Under the pieces are notes generated by a model. The model had not been told where the DNA came from and did no database searches. It saw only the letters and a list, made by a program, of their open reading frames with translations. From CAYLZN01 sp964387935 (GTDB taxonomy: Bacteria; Acidobacteriota; Vicinamibacteria; Vicinamibacterales; JAFNAJ01): a DNA stretch of 24,824 nt. The DNA is taken from the NCBI GenBank assembly GCA_964387935.1, contig CAYLZN010000045.1, positions 1-24,824 on the forward strand. Direction: 5' to 3'. Position numbers and translations under genes: made by a program. Shown here piece by piece: positions 1-7,440 of the stretch; position 1 is the first letter of the stretch; the number at the start of each line of letters is the position of its first letter.

Positions 1-51
1 ATACGAGATATCACGTTGTGACTGGAGTTCAGACGTGTGCTCTTCCGATCT
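1..51. other. Illumina adapter/index contamination at contig end
   Basis: This is library adapter, not genome. Positions 1-9 match the end of the Illumina P7 primer (ATACGAGAT), 10-17 are an 8-base index (ATCACGTT), and 18-51 match the multiplexing read-2 adapter, from GTGACTGGAGTTC through GCTCTTCCGATCT. Genomic sequence begins at about 52. Open frames starting here give the tell-tale contaminant peptide starts MTGVQTCALPI, MCSSDL and MLFRS and should not be annotated. Confidence 0.98.
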
Positions 52-141
52 ATTCACCAGGAGGCTCGAACCCTCACGTTCGACACCGGATTCAGCGCCG
101 ACCGGTGGGCACCGACCAGGAGATTCGAAGTCCTGTGCGGG

Positions 142-582
142 CTACGCCCGCGGCGGATCTGCGGGCAACAGGGTCAGGCCGAGCTTCTGGCCCACGCCGC
201 GGATCCGATGGTCGAGGCTCAGCAGCGCCAACCCGGCGACCGCAGAGCGCGCGACGATCACCGAGGCGAGGTGAATCGCGTCGAGCGTGCGAATCGGATC
301 GCCTGGAAACGGTTGCCGGGCGCGGTCCACGATCTCGGATCCCATCCGGAGGATGTGCCAGTGCGCGGCGGCCCTGGCCAGGTAGGCGCGGCGGTCCGCC
401 GCCTCCGCCTCTGTCAGTTCACCAAGCGCTGCCGCCCGATGGAGCACACGATCGCACTCGATGAGCGTCAGGTCCGAGGACAGCACGGCCTCCGCGTCCG
501 CGAGGGTCTGGCGCACCAGAGCGCCGGCGGGCTCGTCGAGCAGCCACGCGAGCACGGCGCTCGACTCTGCGTAGAGGCTCAC
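142..582 (-). CDS. PIN-domain toxin, VapC family
   Basis: Likely toxin of a type II toxin-antitoxin pair: a PIN-domain, metal-dependent ribonuclease, a family that typically cleaves tRNA or rRNA. The 146-residue protein has the usual VapC length and four acidic positions in PIN order: E6 (YAESSAVLAWLL), E42 (LTLIEC), D101 (RTLDAIHLAS) and D124 (LLSLDHRIR). The first acid is Glu instead of the commoner Asp, as in a known YAESSA-type VapC subgroup. The start is GTG at 582, and its GTGA overlaps the TGA stop of the upstream antitoxin, so translation is probably coupled. Family assignment is solid; the RNA target is unknown. Confidence 0.9.
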   Translation of the reverse strand: MSLYAESSAVLAWLLDEPAGALVRQTLADAEAVLSSDLTLIECDRVLHRAAALGELTEAEAADRRAYLARAAAHWHILRMGSEIVDRARQPFPGDPIRTLDAIHLASVIVARSAVAGLALLSLDHRIRGVGQKLGLTLLPADPPRA

Positions 583-875
583 CGGTCACCGCGCGCGGCG
601 TCGAGCAACTGGGCCGCCGTCCGCTTCCGCCGACGCGTGCGCGGAAGGGCGGGGTACAGCGTCCGGTCGGCTGGAGCGCCGATCACCAGCAGATGGCGCC
701 GCGCCAGGGCGAGGAGGCCCGCGGGAACGGACGCGTCCGTCGCGCCCTGTCCGGGCGCCGTCAGCTCCGCGACGACCTGGCCACGGTCGGTCACCAGCAC
801 GCTCTCGCCCGATCTGGCCTGCCGCAGGTACTCGCTCAATCGGTTCTTGAGCTCACGGACGCCAACCGTCTTCAT
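579..875 (-). CDS. Phd/YefM-type antitoxin (VapB role)
   Basis: Antitoxin of 98 residues that should bind and neutralise the PIN toxin encoded immediately downstream, and autorepress the operon. The N-terminus (MKTVGVRELKNRLSEYLRQ, then VLVTDRGQVVAEL) is the Phd/YefM DNA-binding and dimerisation fold; the C-terminal part is basic and would carry the toxin-binding tail. The ATG at 875 lies only 8 nt beyond a predicted -10 box, so the transcript should start about 2 nt before the ATG, and no Shine-Dalgarno can fit. A perfect 8-bp inverted repeat covers the promoter and is the likely operator. Confidence 0.9.
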   Translation of the reverse strand: MKTVGVRELKNRLSEYLRQARSGESVLVTDRGQVVAELTAPGQGATDASVPAGLLALARRHLLVIGAPADRTLYPALPRTRRRKRTAAQLLDAARGDR

Positions 876-882
876 CCGCAGG

Positions 883-908
883 CAATGTAGTTCCTCGTGG
901 CTACATTG
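883..908. promoter_or_regulatory. Inverted-repeat operator of toxin-antitoxin pair 1
   Basis: CAATGTAG (883-890) and CTACATTG (901-908) form a perfect 8-bp inverted repeat with a 10-nt spacer. The arms cover the -10 box and part of the -35 box of the antitoxin promoter, the expected place for an autoregulatory Phd/VapB operator. Use as an operator is inferred from position. Confidence 0.7.
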
Positions 909-912
909 TCAA
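884..912 (-). promoter_or_regulatory. Sigma-70-type promoter of toxin-antitoxin pair 1
   Basis: On the minus strand, -35 TTGACA (907-912, perfect consensus) is followed by a 17-nt spacer and -10 TACATT (884-889). Transcription is predicted to start near 877, two bases before the antitoxin ATG at 875, giving an essentially leaderless mRNA. Confidence 0.75.
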
Positions 913-918
913 GGGCGG

Positions 919-1845
919 CTATTCGGAGGCGGAGCGGACCGGTGCCGGCAGGGGCAGGGCGACGCCCGGCATGGGTTGCCCGCGGCGGGAGCCGAAGCGA
1001 TGGCAGTACACCCACGTGACCTCCGCGCCGAACAGGAAGACCTGCGCCGAGTAGTACACCCAGAGCTGCACGACGACGAGCGACGCCGCCGCGCCGAAGG
1101 CCGTTGAGACGCCGGTGCGGCCGATGTAGGTGCCGATGACGAACTTGCCGAGGATGAACAGCCCTGCGGTGAACGCGGCGCCGGTCCACACGTCCCTCCA
1201 CGCGATCCGCGCCCGCGGCATCGTCTTGTAGATCATCGCGAACACGACGGTCGCGAGCGACAGGCTCAGCGCCAGTTCGACCGCTTTCTCGAACGTCGTC
1301 CAGCCGCGAAACAGCGGATCCCACCACTTGCTGAGCGCTGCCAGCCCGGCGCTGAAGGTGAGCGACACCATGAGCAGGAAGCCGATGCCGAGGACCATGC
1401 CGAAGGACAGCAGCCGCGCGCGCAGGAACCGCCACACGCTCGTTTGCGCGACATGGGCCGGCACACGCCACACACGGTTGAGCGCATCCTGAAGTTCGGC
1501 GAAGACCGCCGTCGCGCCGACGAAGAAGACGACGGAGCCGAACAGCGCGGCGACGGACCGTCCCGCGGGCCTGTCGGCGCTCTCGATGAGTCCCTGCACG
1601 GCATGGGCGCCCTCGACGCCAAGCAGGGTGACCAACTGGTCGTAGATCTCGCCGCGCGCCGCCTCCTCGCCGAAGACCACCCCTGCGACGAAGGTCGCCA
1701 TGAGCAGCACCGGTGCAATCGAGAACATCGTGTAGAAGGCCAGCGCGGCGCCCATGCTCTGCGCGTAGTCGTCCACCCAGTTGACGGCGGCGGACTTGAA
1801 GAGGTCGCCGATCGCGGCGATCGTCGATCGCACCGTGTGCCTCAT
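919..1845 (-). CDS. YihY/BrkB-family integral membrane protein
   Basis: A 308-residue inner-membrane protein of the YihY/virulence factor BrkB family (formerly linked to RNase BN; the biochemical role is unsettled). The early segment WVDDYAQSMGAALAFYTMFSIAPVLL contains the family's hallmark A-L-A-F-Y-T-x-F-S-I-A-P pattern. About six membrane helices are visible, near residues 30-58, 96-118, 145-172, 187-207, 222-242 and 252-285, with the conserved late segment LVVVQLWVYYSAQVFLFGAE. Length is typical. The ATG at 1845 has only a weak ribosome site; an in-phase earlier start is blocked by a stop. It is a single gene; the flanking genes do not indicate a function. Confidence 0.9.
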   Translation of the reverse strand: MRHTVRSTIAAIGDLFKSAAVNWVDDYAQSMGAALAFYTMFSIAPVLLMATFVAGVVFGEEAARGEIYDQLVTLLGVEGAHAVQGLIESADRPAGRSVAALFGSVVFFVGATAVFAELQDALNRVWRVPAHVAQTSVWRFLRARLLSFGMVLGIGFLLMVSLTFSAGLAALSKWWDPLFRGWTTFEKAVELALSLSLATVVFAMIYKTMPRARIAWRDVWTGAAFTAGLFILGKFVIGTYIGRTGVSTAFGAAASLVVVQLWVYYSAQVFLFGAEVTWVYCHRFGSRRGQPMPGVALPLPAPVRSASE

Positions 1846-2036
1846 TTCATGGCTCGCCGCGGCGTGAACGCGGGACGGCGCTCGAGCGGGTGCGCGTGGC
1901 CCTGGAGGACATTGGTCGCCATGATAGCGGTGATCGGGACGGGTGTGGCCGGCGTCCGGGCACGGGGTCGGGGGTGGTGGCCCGAGCCCTCAGGCGGCCG
2001 TGCTGGCGACAGGACTGCAAGAGCGCAGCGACGCTT

Positions 2037-3290
2037 CTACTCGTAGTGCAGCGCGGCGACGGGATCGAGGAAGGCCGCCTTGCGGGCGGGATACACGCCG
2101 AAGACGAGTCCCACGGCGACCGAGACGGAGAACGCCACGAGAATGGACGCGGCACTGACGATGGTGGTCCAGCCCGCGAAGTAGCCGACCAGACGTGCGA
2201 GGCCGACGCCGACGAGGATGCCCGCGAGCCCGCCGACCCCCGAGATCAGGATGGCCTCGATGAGGAACTGCGTGACGATCGCGCGACGGCGCGCGCCGAC
2301 CGCGCGCCGGACGCCGATCTCGCGCGTGCGCTCGAGGACGCTGGCGAGCATGATGTTCATGATCCCGATGCCGCCCACCAGCAGGGAGATCGACGCGATC
2401 GCCACCATGACGATCTCGAAGACGCGGCGCGTCCGCTGCTGCTGGGCCAGCAACTCGGCCGGCACGACCACGCTGAAATCGGCCGCCCCGTTGTGGGATT
2501 CGTTGAGCAGGCCGCGCACGACGTGCGACGTCGGCGCGCTCAGGTCGGCCGAGGCGAGCCGCAGGTAGATACCGTCGATCTCGTCCTTCATTCGGCTCTG
2601 AGCGTCCTCGAGCCTCATCATCGCGGTACTGAGCGGCGTGTAGATCAGGTTGTTGCGATCCTCGGCCGGCAGCCCGGCCACGTCGCCCTGGACCGCCAGC
2701 TCCGGCTCCGCCACGCCCACGATGCGCAGCCACTGTTCGTTCACCTTCACGTGACGGCCAATCGGCGACTCTCCGCCGAACACGGTGCCCCGGACGCCCT
2801 CGCCCACCACGCACACCGGCGCCGCGCGGGCCTCGTCATCGTCGGTCAGCCAGCGCCCTTCGACCACGGCCAGGCCGGAGATGCCCTGGTACGCGGGCTC
2901 GACGCCGTAGATGACCGGCATGTCGGACGTCGGTTTCGGCACGAGCCGGCTCGGCACGAATCGCTTGCGCGCCGACGAGGCTTCGACGCCGGCGACGTTG
3001 GCGCCAATCGCCCGCAGGTCCTGGAACGTGAGTCCGGGCGAGATCTGCCGGACCTTCTGGAGGATCTGCTCATCGGTGGCTTCGCGGGCCTGGACGATGA
3101 GATTGCGCACCCCGAGGTCCTCGATGAAGGCCATGACCTGCTGCTGCGCGCCGGCGCCGATCGAGAGCATGGCGACGACCGCCGCCACGCCGAAGATCAT
3201 GCCGAGCATCGTCAGCACGGACCGCAGGGTGTGGGCGCGCAGGTTTTCGAGGCCCATGCGCAGGTTGGGCACGAGGTCCTCAGTGCTCAT
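2037..3290 (-). CDS. MacB-type ABC transporter permease
   Basis: A 417-residue permease of the MacB/FtsX (type VII ABC) superfamily, expected to work by mechanotransmission with a periplasmic adaptor. It has one N-terminal membrane helix (about 20-45), a large periplasmic MacB core domain (about 50-280, with GVEPAYQGISGLAVVEGRW and ESPIGRHVKVNEQWLRIVGV) and three C-terminal helices (about 290-315, 340-365, 380-402). The FtsX signature GGIGIMNIMLASVLERTREIGVRRAVGA and the terminal YPARKAAFLDPVAALHYE are classic. No nucleotide-binding domain is fused, and none is encoded next to it. It is the last gene of the adaptor operon, 26 nt after the third adaptor, so one transcript is likely. Confidence 0.92.
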   Translation of the reverse strand: MSTEDLVPNLRMGLENLRAHTLRSVLTMLGMIFGVAAVVAMLSIGAGAQQQVMAFIEDLGVRNLIVQAREATDEQILQKVRQISPGLTFQDLRAIGANVAGVEASSARKRFVPSRLVPKPTSDMPVIYGVEPAYQGISGLAVVEGRWLTDDDEARAAPVCVVGEGVRGTVFGGESPIGRHVKVNEQWLRIVGVAEPELAVQGDVAGLPAEDRNNLIYTPLSTAMMRLEDAQSRMKDEIDGIYLRLASADLSAPTSHVVRGLLNESHNGAADFSVVVPAELLAQQQRTRRVFEIVMVAIASISLLVGGIGIMNIMLASVLERTREIGVRRAVGARRRAIVTQFLIEAILISGVGGLAGILVGVGLARLVGYFAGWTTIVSAASILVAFSVSVAVGLVFGVYPARKAAFLDPVAALHYE

Positions 3291-3316
3291 GGTTCACCAT
3301 GTCCGTCGAACGGCGG

Positions 3317-4609
3317 TCAACGCGAGGCCACGCGGATCGGGCCGGCCGGCGCACCGCCCTCGCGCGCCCTCCGCGTGGGATCGGCGAGCGCGATCTCCGT
3401 GCCCTCCGGCACCTCCTCCACCACGACGACGCTGGTGGTCCTCGCGACGACCGTAATCGGTCGGGGCTCGAATCGATCGCCCTGCCGCGCGAAGACCACA
3501 GGCTTGCCGTTGCGATCGAAGACCGCCTGGCGCGGCACGTACAGCACGTTCTGCAGCGGCTCGCCGATGATCGTGATCCTCGCGCTCTGCCCGGGGCGCA
3601 GGGCCTGGGGCACCGTGTCCAGGGTGAACGTGGCGTCCACCTGGCGTTTCGGCCCCGCGCGGCGTTCGAAGAAGGCGCCCGTGCCGATGCCGCCGACATG
3701 GCTGACCCGGGCCGGCAGGATCCCGCCACTGACGCCGTCGAGCGAGACGTCGGCGCGCTGGCCCACCGCGACCAGTGGCAGATCGCTCTCGGGGATCTTG
3801 GCGGAGAGCTCGACCCGCCCGAGGCTGAGCACCTCGGCCACCGGGCGACCGCTCGAGACCGTGTCGCCCTGGCGGTACTCGCTGAACGTCATGCCCCAGA
3901 AGAAGAAGTTCCCCTCCCGGTTCTCGCGAACGGCGACCACGCCCTCGACCGTGGCGACGAGCCTCATCTGGTCGAGCAGCGCCTGGGCCTGCGCGATGGC
4001 GAGGCGGGCCTTGTTGGCCTTCTCGCGCGCCACGGCCAGGGCCGCCTCACTCGATTTCGCGCGGGAGCCGACATCCTCGTGGAGCTGCGCGAGCCGGCGT
4101 CGCGCCTCCTCCAGGTTCAACTCACGCTTCCGGGCCTCGATGGCGGCGATCAGCTCGTTGCCTCGTACGTCCAGCTCGGCCTTCCGCAGATCGAAGCGCG
4201 CCGTGAGCAGGTCGACCTCGTCCTGCGCCGCCTGCACGGCGCGCTCCGCATCGAGCTTGTCCGCCTCCAGTTCCGCCTCCCGCAGCACCGATCGCTGTTC
4301 CTCGAGCTGGAACTCCTGGTCGGATGTATCGAATTCGACGACGGTGTCACCGGGAGCGACCGCGGCACCGGTCGCCTTCAAGGAGAGAATGCGCAGTTGG
4401 CCGCCGGCGGCGGGTGCCGACAGCAGCTCGGACGAGGTCGCCTTCAGTTCTCCGGTGGCCTGGACGCTCGTGTCCACCCGGCCGCGCCTGACCATGGTGG
4501 TGGGTACCGCGTCCTCGCGTGCCTGCAGTTGCTCCAGCGCCGCACGAGCGCCGGCCGCCACACCCACCAGGACGAGCACACCTCCGAACCACGCCGCGAA
4601 CCGCTTCAT
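3317..4609 (-). CDS. HlyD/MacA-type periplasmic adaptor (third in operon)
   Basis: Membrane-fusion protein expected to link an inner-membrane transporter to an outer-membrane channel. From the chosen ATG at 4609 it has 430 residues: a membrane anchor (about 4-25), split barrel-sandwich halves (AGGQLRILSLKATGAAVAPGD and later TVEGVVAVRENREGNF), a long Glu/Arg/Ala-rich coiled-coil hairpin between them (about 95-210), a beta-barrel, and a C-terminal domain (RPGQSARITIIGEPLQNVLYVP). The frame stays open to 4744, but 4609 is preferred because it creates a normal anchor and lies one base after the stop of the previous adaptor, which suggests coupled translation. It is the adaptor nearest the permease. 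Confidence 0.88.
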   Translation of the reverse strand: MKRFAAWFGGVLVLVGVAAGARAALEQLQAREDAVPTTMVRRGRVDTSVQATGELKATSSELLSAPAAGGQLRILSLKATGAAVAPGDTVVEFDTSDQEFQLEEQRSVLREAELEADKLDAERAVQAAQDEVDLLTARFDLRKAELDVRGNELIAAIEARKRELNLEEARRRLAQLHEDVGSRAKSSEAALAVAREKANKARLAIAQAQALLDQMRLVATVEGVVAVRENREGNFFFWGMTFSEYRQGDTVSSGRPVAEVLSLGRVELSAKIPESDLPLVAVGQRADVSLDGVSGGILPARVSHVGGIGTGAFFERRAGPKRQVDATFTLDTVPQALRPGQSARITIIGEPLQNVLYVPRQAVFDRNGKPVVFARQGDRFEPRPITVVARTTSVVVVEEVPEGTEIALADPTRRAREGGAPAGPIRVASR

Positions 4610-4610
4610 G

Positions 4611-5882
4611 TCAGCGCGCTCCCTGCGCGGCAGGTCGAGTCGGGTCGGCCAGGGCGACGCGCTCCCCTTCACGGACCCCCTCGCCGAGTGCCACCTGCTC
4701 CTGACCACGCCGCAGCACCACCACGGACCGCCGCTCGAACCCACGACGCCCGAGCACGTAGACGGAGGGCTCGCCGCCGACCTGCATCACCGCCCGCGTC
4801 GGGACGAGCAGCGTACCGGGCAGTCGGGCCACGGGGACACGAACGGACGCGGTCATCCCCGGGCGCAGCCGGGCGTCCGCCACGAGGAGCTCGACCGAGA
4901 CGTCGAAGAGCCGCGGCGGGGGCCACGAGTTGAAGTCCGGCTTGGCGAGCGTGCTGAAGCTCTCGATCCGCGCGGCCAGGTCGACCCCCGGCAGCGCTTC
5001 GACCAGAACGCTCGCGTCCATGCCGGGCTGGAGCCTGCCGCGATCGATCTCGTCGATCTTCACCGCCACGTACGGCGAGGCCAGTTCGGGCAGTTCGCCG
5101 ATGACCGCGCCGGCCCACGCCCGATCGCCCTGGCGCCATTCCCGCTCCGCAAACGGGCCCGCCCGCCAGTTGCGCCCGAGGATCACCAGCCCGTCGGATG
5201 GCGCCTTCACCGTGAGCGCCTTCAGCCTGCCTTCGTCGAGCGACACGTCGGCGTGCGCCTTGTCGCGTTTCTGCTCGAGGCCGGCCAGCTCGGCGCGGGC
5301 CGCGGCCCGGTCGGCCTCGACGGTCGCCTCGAGCTCGCGCACCTTCTGCTGGGCCTCGCCAAGCTTGAGCACTGCCTTCTCCGCGTCGAGTCGCGAGACC
5401 ACCTCGCGCGTGCCCACGTCGAGCGTCGCACGGTCCACGTCGAACCGGGCCTTCGCAAGGTTGGTGCGCGTCGCTTCTTCCCGCAGCCGGGCCTGCGCAC
5501 GAGCCTGCTCGATTTCTGCGGAGGCCTGTCGCAACGCGGAGCGCTTCTCGGCCAGCGAGCGCTCCACCGTGGTCGGATCGAACTGCACCACGATGTCGCC
5601 CGCCTTCACCTCGCTGCCGTTGCGCGCCAGCGCGACGACCTGCAGCTCGCCAGCGCCAGACGGAGCCGCAACGAGCACCGATCGGCGCGCCTTGACGTCG
5701 CCGCGCAGCGTCACGAGGTCGACGAACTCGCCACGAACGACCTCGGCCGTCTCACCGTCCGCCACGGTCGCAGGCCCGAAGCCCATCACCCCCCAGGCAT
5801 AGGCGCCCGCGAGGCCGACCCCGGCCACGGCAGCCCACAGGCCCGAACGACGGCGCCACCACCGGTGCGGCGACGTGGTCAT
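4611..5882 (-). CDS. HlyD/MacA-type periplasmic adaptor (second in operon)
   Basis: A 423-residue membrane-fusion protein, paralogous to both neighbours. It has a basic N-terminus (SPHRWWRRRSG), one membrane helix (about 15-35), the first barrel-sandwich half (GAGELQVVALARNGSEVKAGD), a coiled-coil hairpin rich in Ala, Glu and Arg (about 105-215), the second half (VKAPSDGLVILGRNWRAG), a beta-barrel, and a terminal domain ending VALADPTRPAAQGAR. The next adaptor has a similar end (IALADPTRRAREGG), so the two probably arose by duplication. Its ATG overlaps the stop of the upstream adaptor (ATGA, 5879-5882). The substrate is unknown. Confidence 0.88.
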   Translation of the reverse strand: MTTSPHRWWRRRSGLWAAVAGVGLAGAYAWGVMGFGPATVADGETAEVVRGEFVDLVTLRGDVKARRSVLVAAPSGAGELQVVALARNGSEVKAGDIVVQFDPTTVERSLAEKRSALRQASAEIEQARAQARLREEATRTNLAKARFDVDRATLDVGTREVVSRLDAEKAVLKLGEAQQKVRELEATVEADRAAARAELAGLEQKRDKAHADVSLDEGRLKALTVKAPSDGLVILGRNWRAGPFAEREWRQGDRAWAGAVIGELPELASPYVAVKIDEIDRGRLQPGMDASVLVEALPGVDLAARIESFSTLAKPDFNSWPPPRLFDVSVELLVADARLRPGMTASVRVPVARLPGTLLVPTRAVMQVGGEPSVYVLGRRGFERRSVVVLRRGQEQVALGEGVREGERVALADPTRPAAQGAR

Positions 5883-7201
5883 CTCGGCACCACCAGGCCG
5901 GCGTCGGCGCCGGACAGGATGACCACCTCGGTGTCGTTGGCTGGCCCGAGCGTCACGTCGCGCAGCTCTTCCGACGACCCTCGTCGGACCCGCAGGAAGG
6001 CCTGGCCATGCTTCGTCACGAGGGCGCTGCGTGGCGCCACGAGCGCGTCCTCCACGCGTTCGAGTTCCACGTCCACCGCCGCGGACAGATCCGGCGTCAA
6101 CTGTGCGTCCACGCCCTGGACCGAGAAGAGCGCGACGAACGTGCGCACGCGGGGCGAGAACTGGCTGGCGGTACCGATCGGCGACACCTGGTCGAGGCGT
6201 GCGGGGTAGCTCCTGTCAGGGTAGGCGTCGAGCGTCACCCGCGCCGGGAGGCCCGGGCGCAGGTCGCCCATGTCGGCCTGGCTCGCCTTCACCCTGACGC
6301 GCATCGCGCTCGGGCCGACCACGTCGAGCAGCGCGGTACCGCCCCACACCTCTTCGCCGTCCTGGGGCTCCCCCATCTGGCCGCCCTTCCAGATCGACTT
6401 CAAGACGACCAGGCCGTCGATGGGTGCGCGCACGATCATGCGCTCCGCGTTCTGTTCAGCGTGCCGCATGGCGCTGGCGGCGCGGTCCCGGCGCACCTCG
6501 AGGATGGCGAGGTCCGCCGCGGCCGCCCGGCGCTTGAGGGCGAATGTCTTCCGGAGGAGCGCGAGCCGCGCCTGCGCGGCCTCGAGCGTCAGCGTGTTTT
6601 TCTCGGCCTCGATGGGCGGCAGCAGGGGGTTCTTCACCATCTCGAGCTCGCCCAGGGCGACCGCACTTTCCGCGAGCTTCAACTCGGTGTCGTCCCTGGC
6701 CTGGGCGGCAGCCTGCTCCGCGCGTTTGCGGCGGATCTGCTCCTCGAGATCCATCCACTCCGCACGCTTGTCCAGGGCCTGGCGGACCTGCGCCTGGCGA
6801 TCGAACTCCACGAGGAGGTCGCCCTTGCGGACGGAGACGCCCTTGGGGGCCATCCGCACGATGGTCAGCGCCGGGTTCCCTCCGCCGGTGAGTCTCGGGG
6901 CGACGACGCTATGGAAGTCCACGGCTTCGACCAGGCCGTTCAGCCGGACCGTGCGGACGAACGCGCCACGCCGGAGCACCACCCCGTCAGGGTCCTGAGC
7001 GGCGGCGTTCGCGGCGTGGGCCACAGGCCAGGCAGGCGCGGGAGGGGAGGTGCGCCAGAGCGGGCCGAGCCGTGCGGTGCCAACCAGGATCACGCCCCAC
7101 AGGAGGGCAGGCGCCGCCAGCCGGCGCACGTTCAGGCTCGTACGTTGTCCTGACCGAGCGGACACGGCGTCGTTGCGCGGTCGGCGGGCCGGGTCGGGCA
7201 T
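5879..7201 (-). CDS. HlyD/MacA-type periplasmic adaptor (first in operon)
   Basis: A 440-residue membrane-fusion protein and first gene of the export operon. It has a short basic leader, a membrane helix (about 29-46), a barrel-sandwich half (TIVRMAPKGVSVRKGDLLVEFD), a long coiled-coil hairpin (about 135-265, very rich in Arg/Glu/Ala/Gln), the second half (VRAPIDGLVVLKSIWKGGQMG), and beta-barrel and terminal domains (ALVAPRSALVTKHGQAFLRV). It is the most diverged of the three adaptors. The ATG at 7201 has only a weak ribosome site (GAG). The upstream 239 nt hold no convincing consensus promoter, but include a dispersed 74-bp repeat. Confidence 0.87.
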   Translation of the reverse strand: MPDPARRPRNDAVSARSGQRTSLNVRRLAAPALLWGVILVGTARLGPLWRTSPPAPAWPVAHAANAAAQDPDGVVLRRGAFVRTVRLNGLVEAVDFHSVVAPRLTGGGNPALTIVRMAPKGVSVRKGDLLVEFDRQAQVRQALDKRAEWMDLEEQIRRKRAEQAAAQARDDTELKLAESAVALGELEMVKNPLLPPIEAEKNTLTLEAAQARLALLRKTFALKRRAAAADLAILEVRRDRAASAMRHAEQNAERMIVRAPIDGLVVLKSIWKGGQMGEPQDGEEVWGGTALLDVVGPSAMRVRVKASQADMGDLRPGLPARVTLDAYPDRSYPARLDQVSPIGTASQFSPRVRTFVALFSVQGVDAQLTPDLSAAVDVELERVEDALVAPRSALVTKHGQAFLRVRRGSSEELRDVTLGPANDTEVVILSGADAGLVVPR

Positions 7202-7320
7202 GTGAGTTGCTCGGCTGACAGGGGCGCCCCCATTCTCCCACAGCGTGCCGCGGCGGCATCCGCCAAACGAGGCGCAGGAAAGCGGTGTGCCCCGAGTGGG
7301 TCAGCACTCTCATTCGCAGC

Positions 7321-7394
7321 GAGGTGACGGTTCGCGACGGAAACGACGATTCAGCCCGTCAGGCCGCTGGTCGCCCGCCGATCGCCGCCCGCCG
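7321..7394. repeat. 74-bp dispersed repeat, copy 1
   Basis: Begins GAGGTGACGGTTCGCGACGG and recurs in the same orientation at 16006-16079 with 71 of 74 identical bases (differences at 7345, 7376 and 7381). Copy 1 lies between the divergent export operon and the esterase gene. It contains no convincing open frame, and flanking similarity fades quickly on both sides. Its nature is unknown; an intergenic repeat family or a structured RNA are possible. Confidence 0.9.
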
Positions 7395-7440
7395 CTAACC
7401 CGGGACCCCGTTGCGACGTAGTATGACAGAGGGAATCCTG

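Noticed and set aside
52..140. tRNA-like T-arm on the minus strand (GGGTTCGAGCC)
   Set aside because: The T-stem has a mismatch and wobble pairs, and no anticodon or acceptor arms can be built.
18..464. Open frames beginning in the first 50 bases
   Set aside because: They start inside adapter sequence and run antisense to the VapC toxin.
4610..4744. Longer N-terminus for the third adaptor
   Set aside because: It overlaps the previous adaptor gene and would bury the membrane anchor 45 residues into the protein.
1890..6209. Very long plus-strand open frame opposite the export operon
   Set aside because: It is antisense to four well-supported genes, has no domain pattern, is rich in Arg/His/Asp as expected for GC-rich shadow frames, and has no start context.
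7221..7230. Perfect palindrome GGGGCGCCCC upstream of the export operon
   Set aside because: Short GC-only palindromes are frequent at this base composition, and no promoter is seen beside it.
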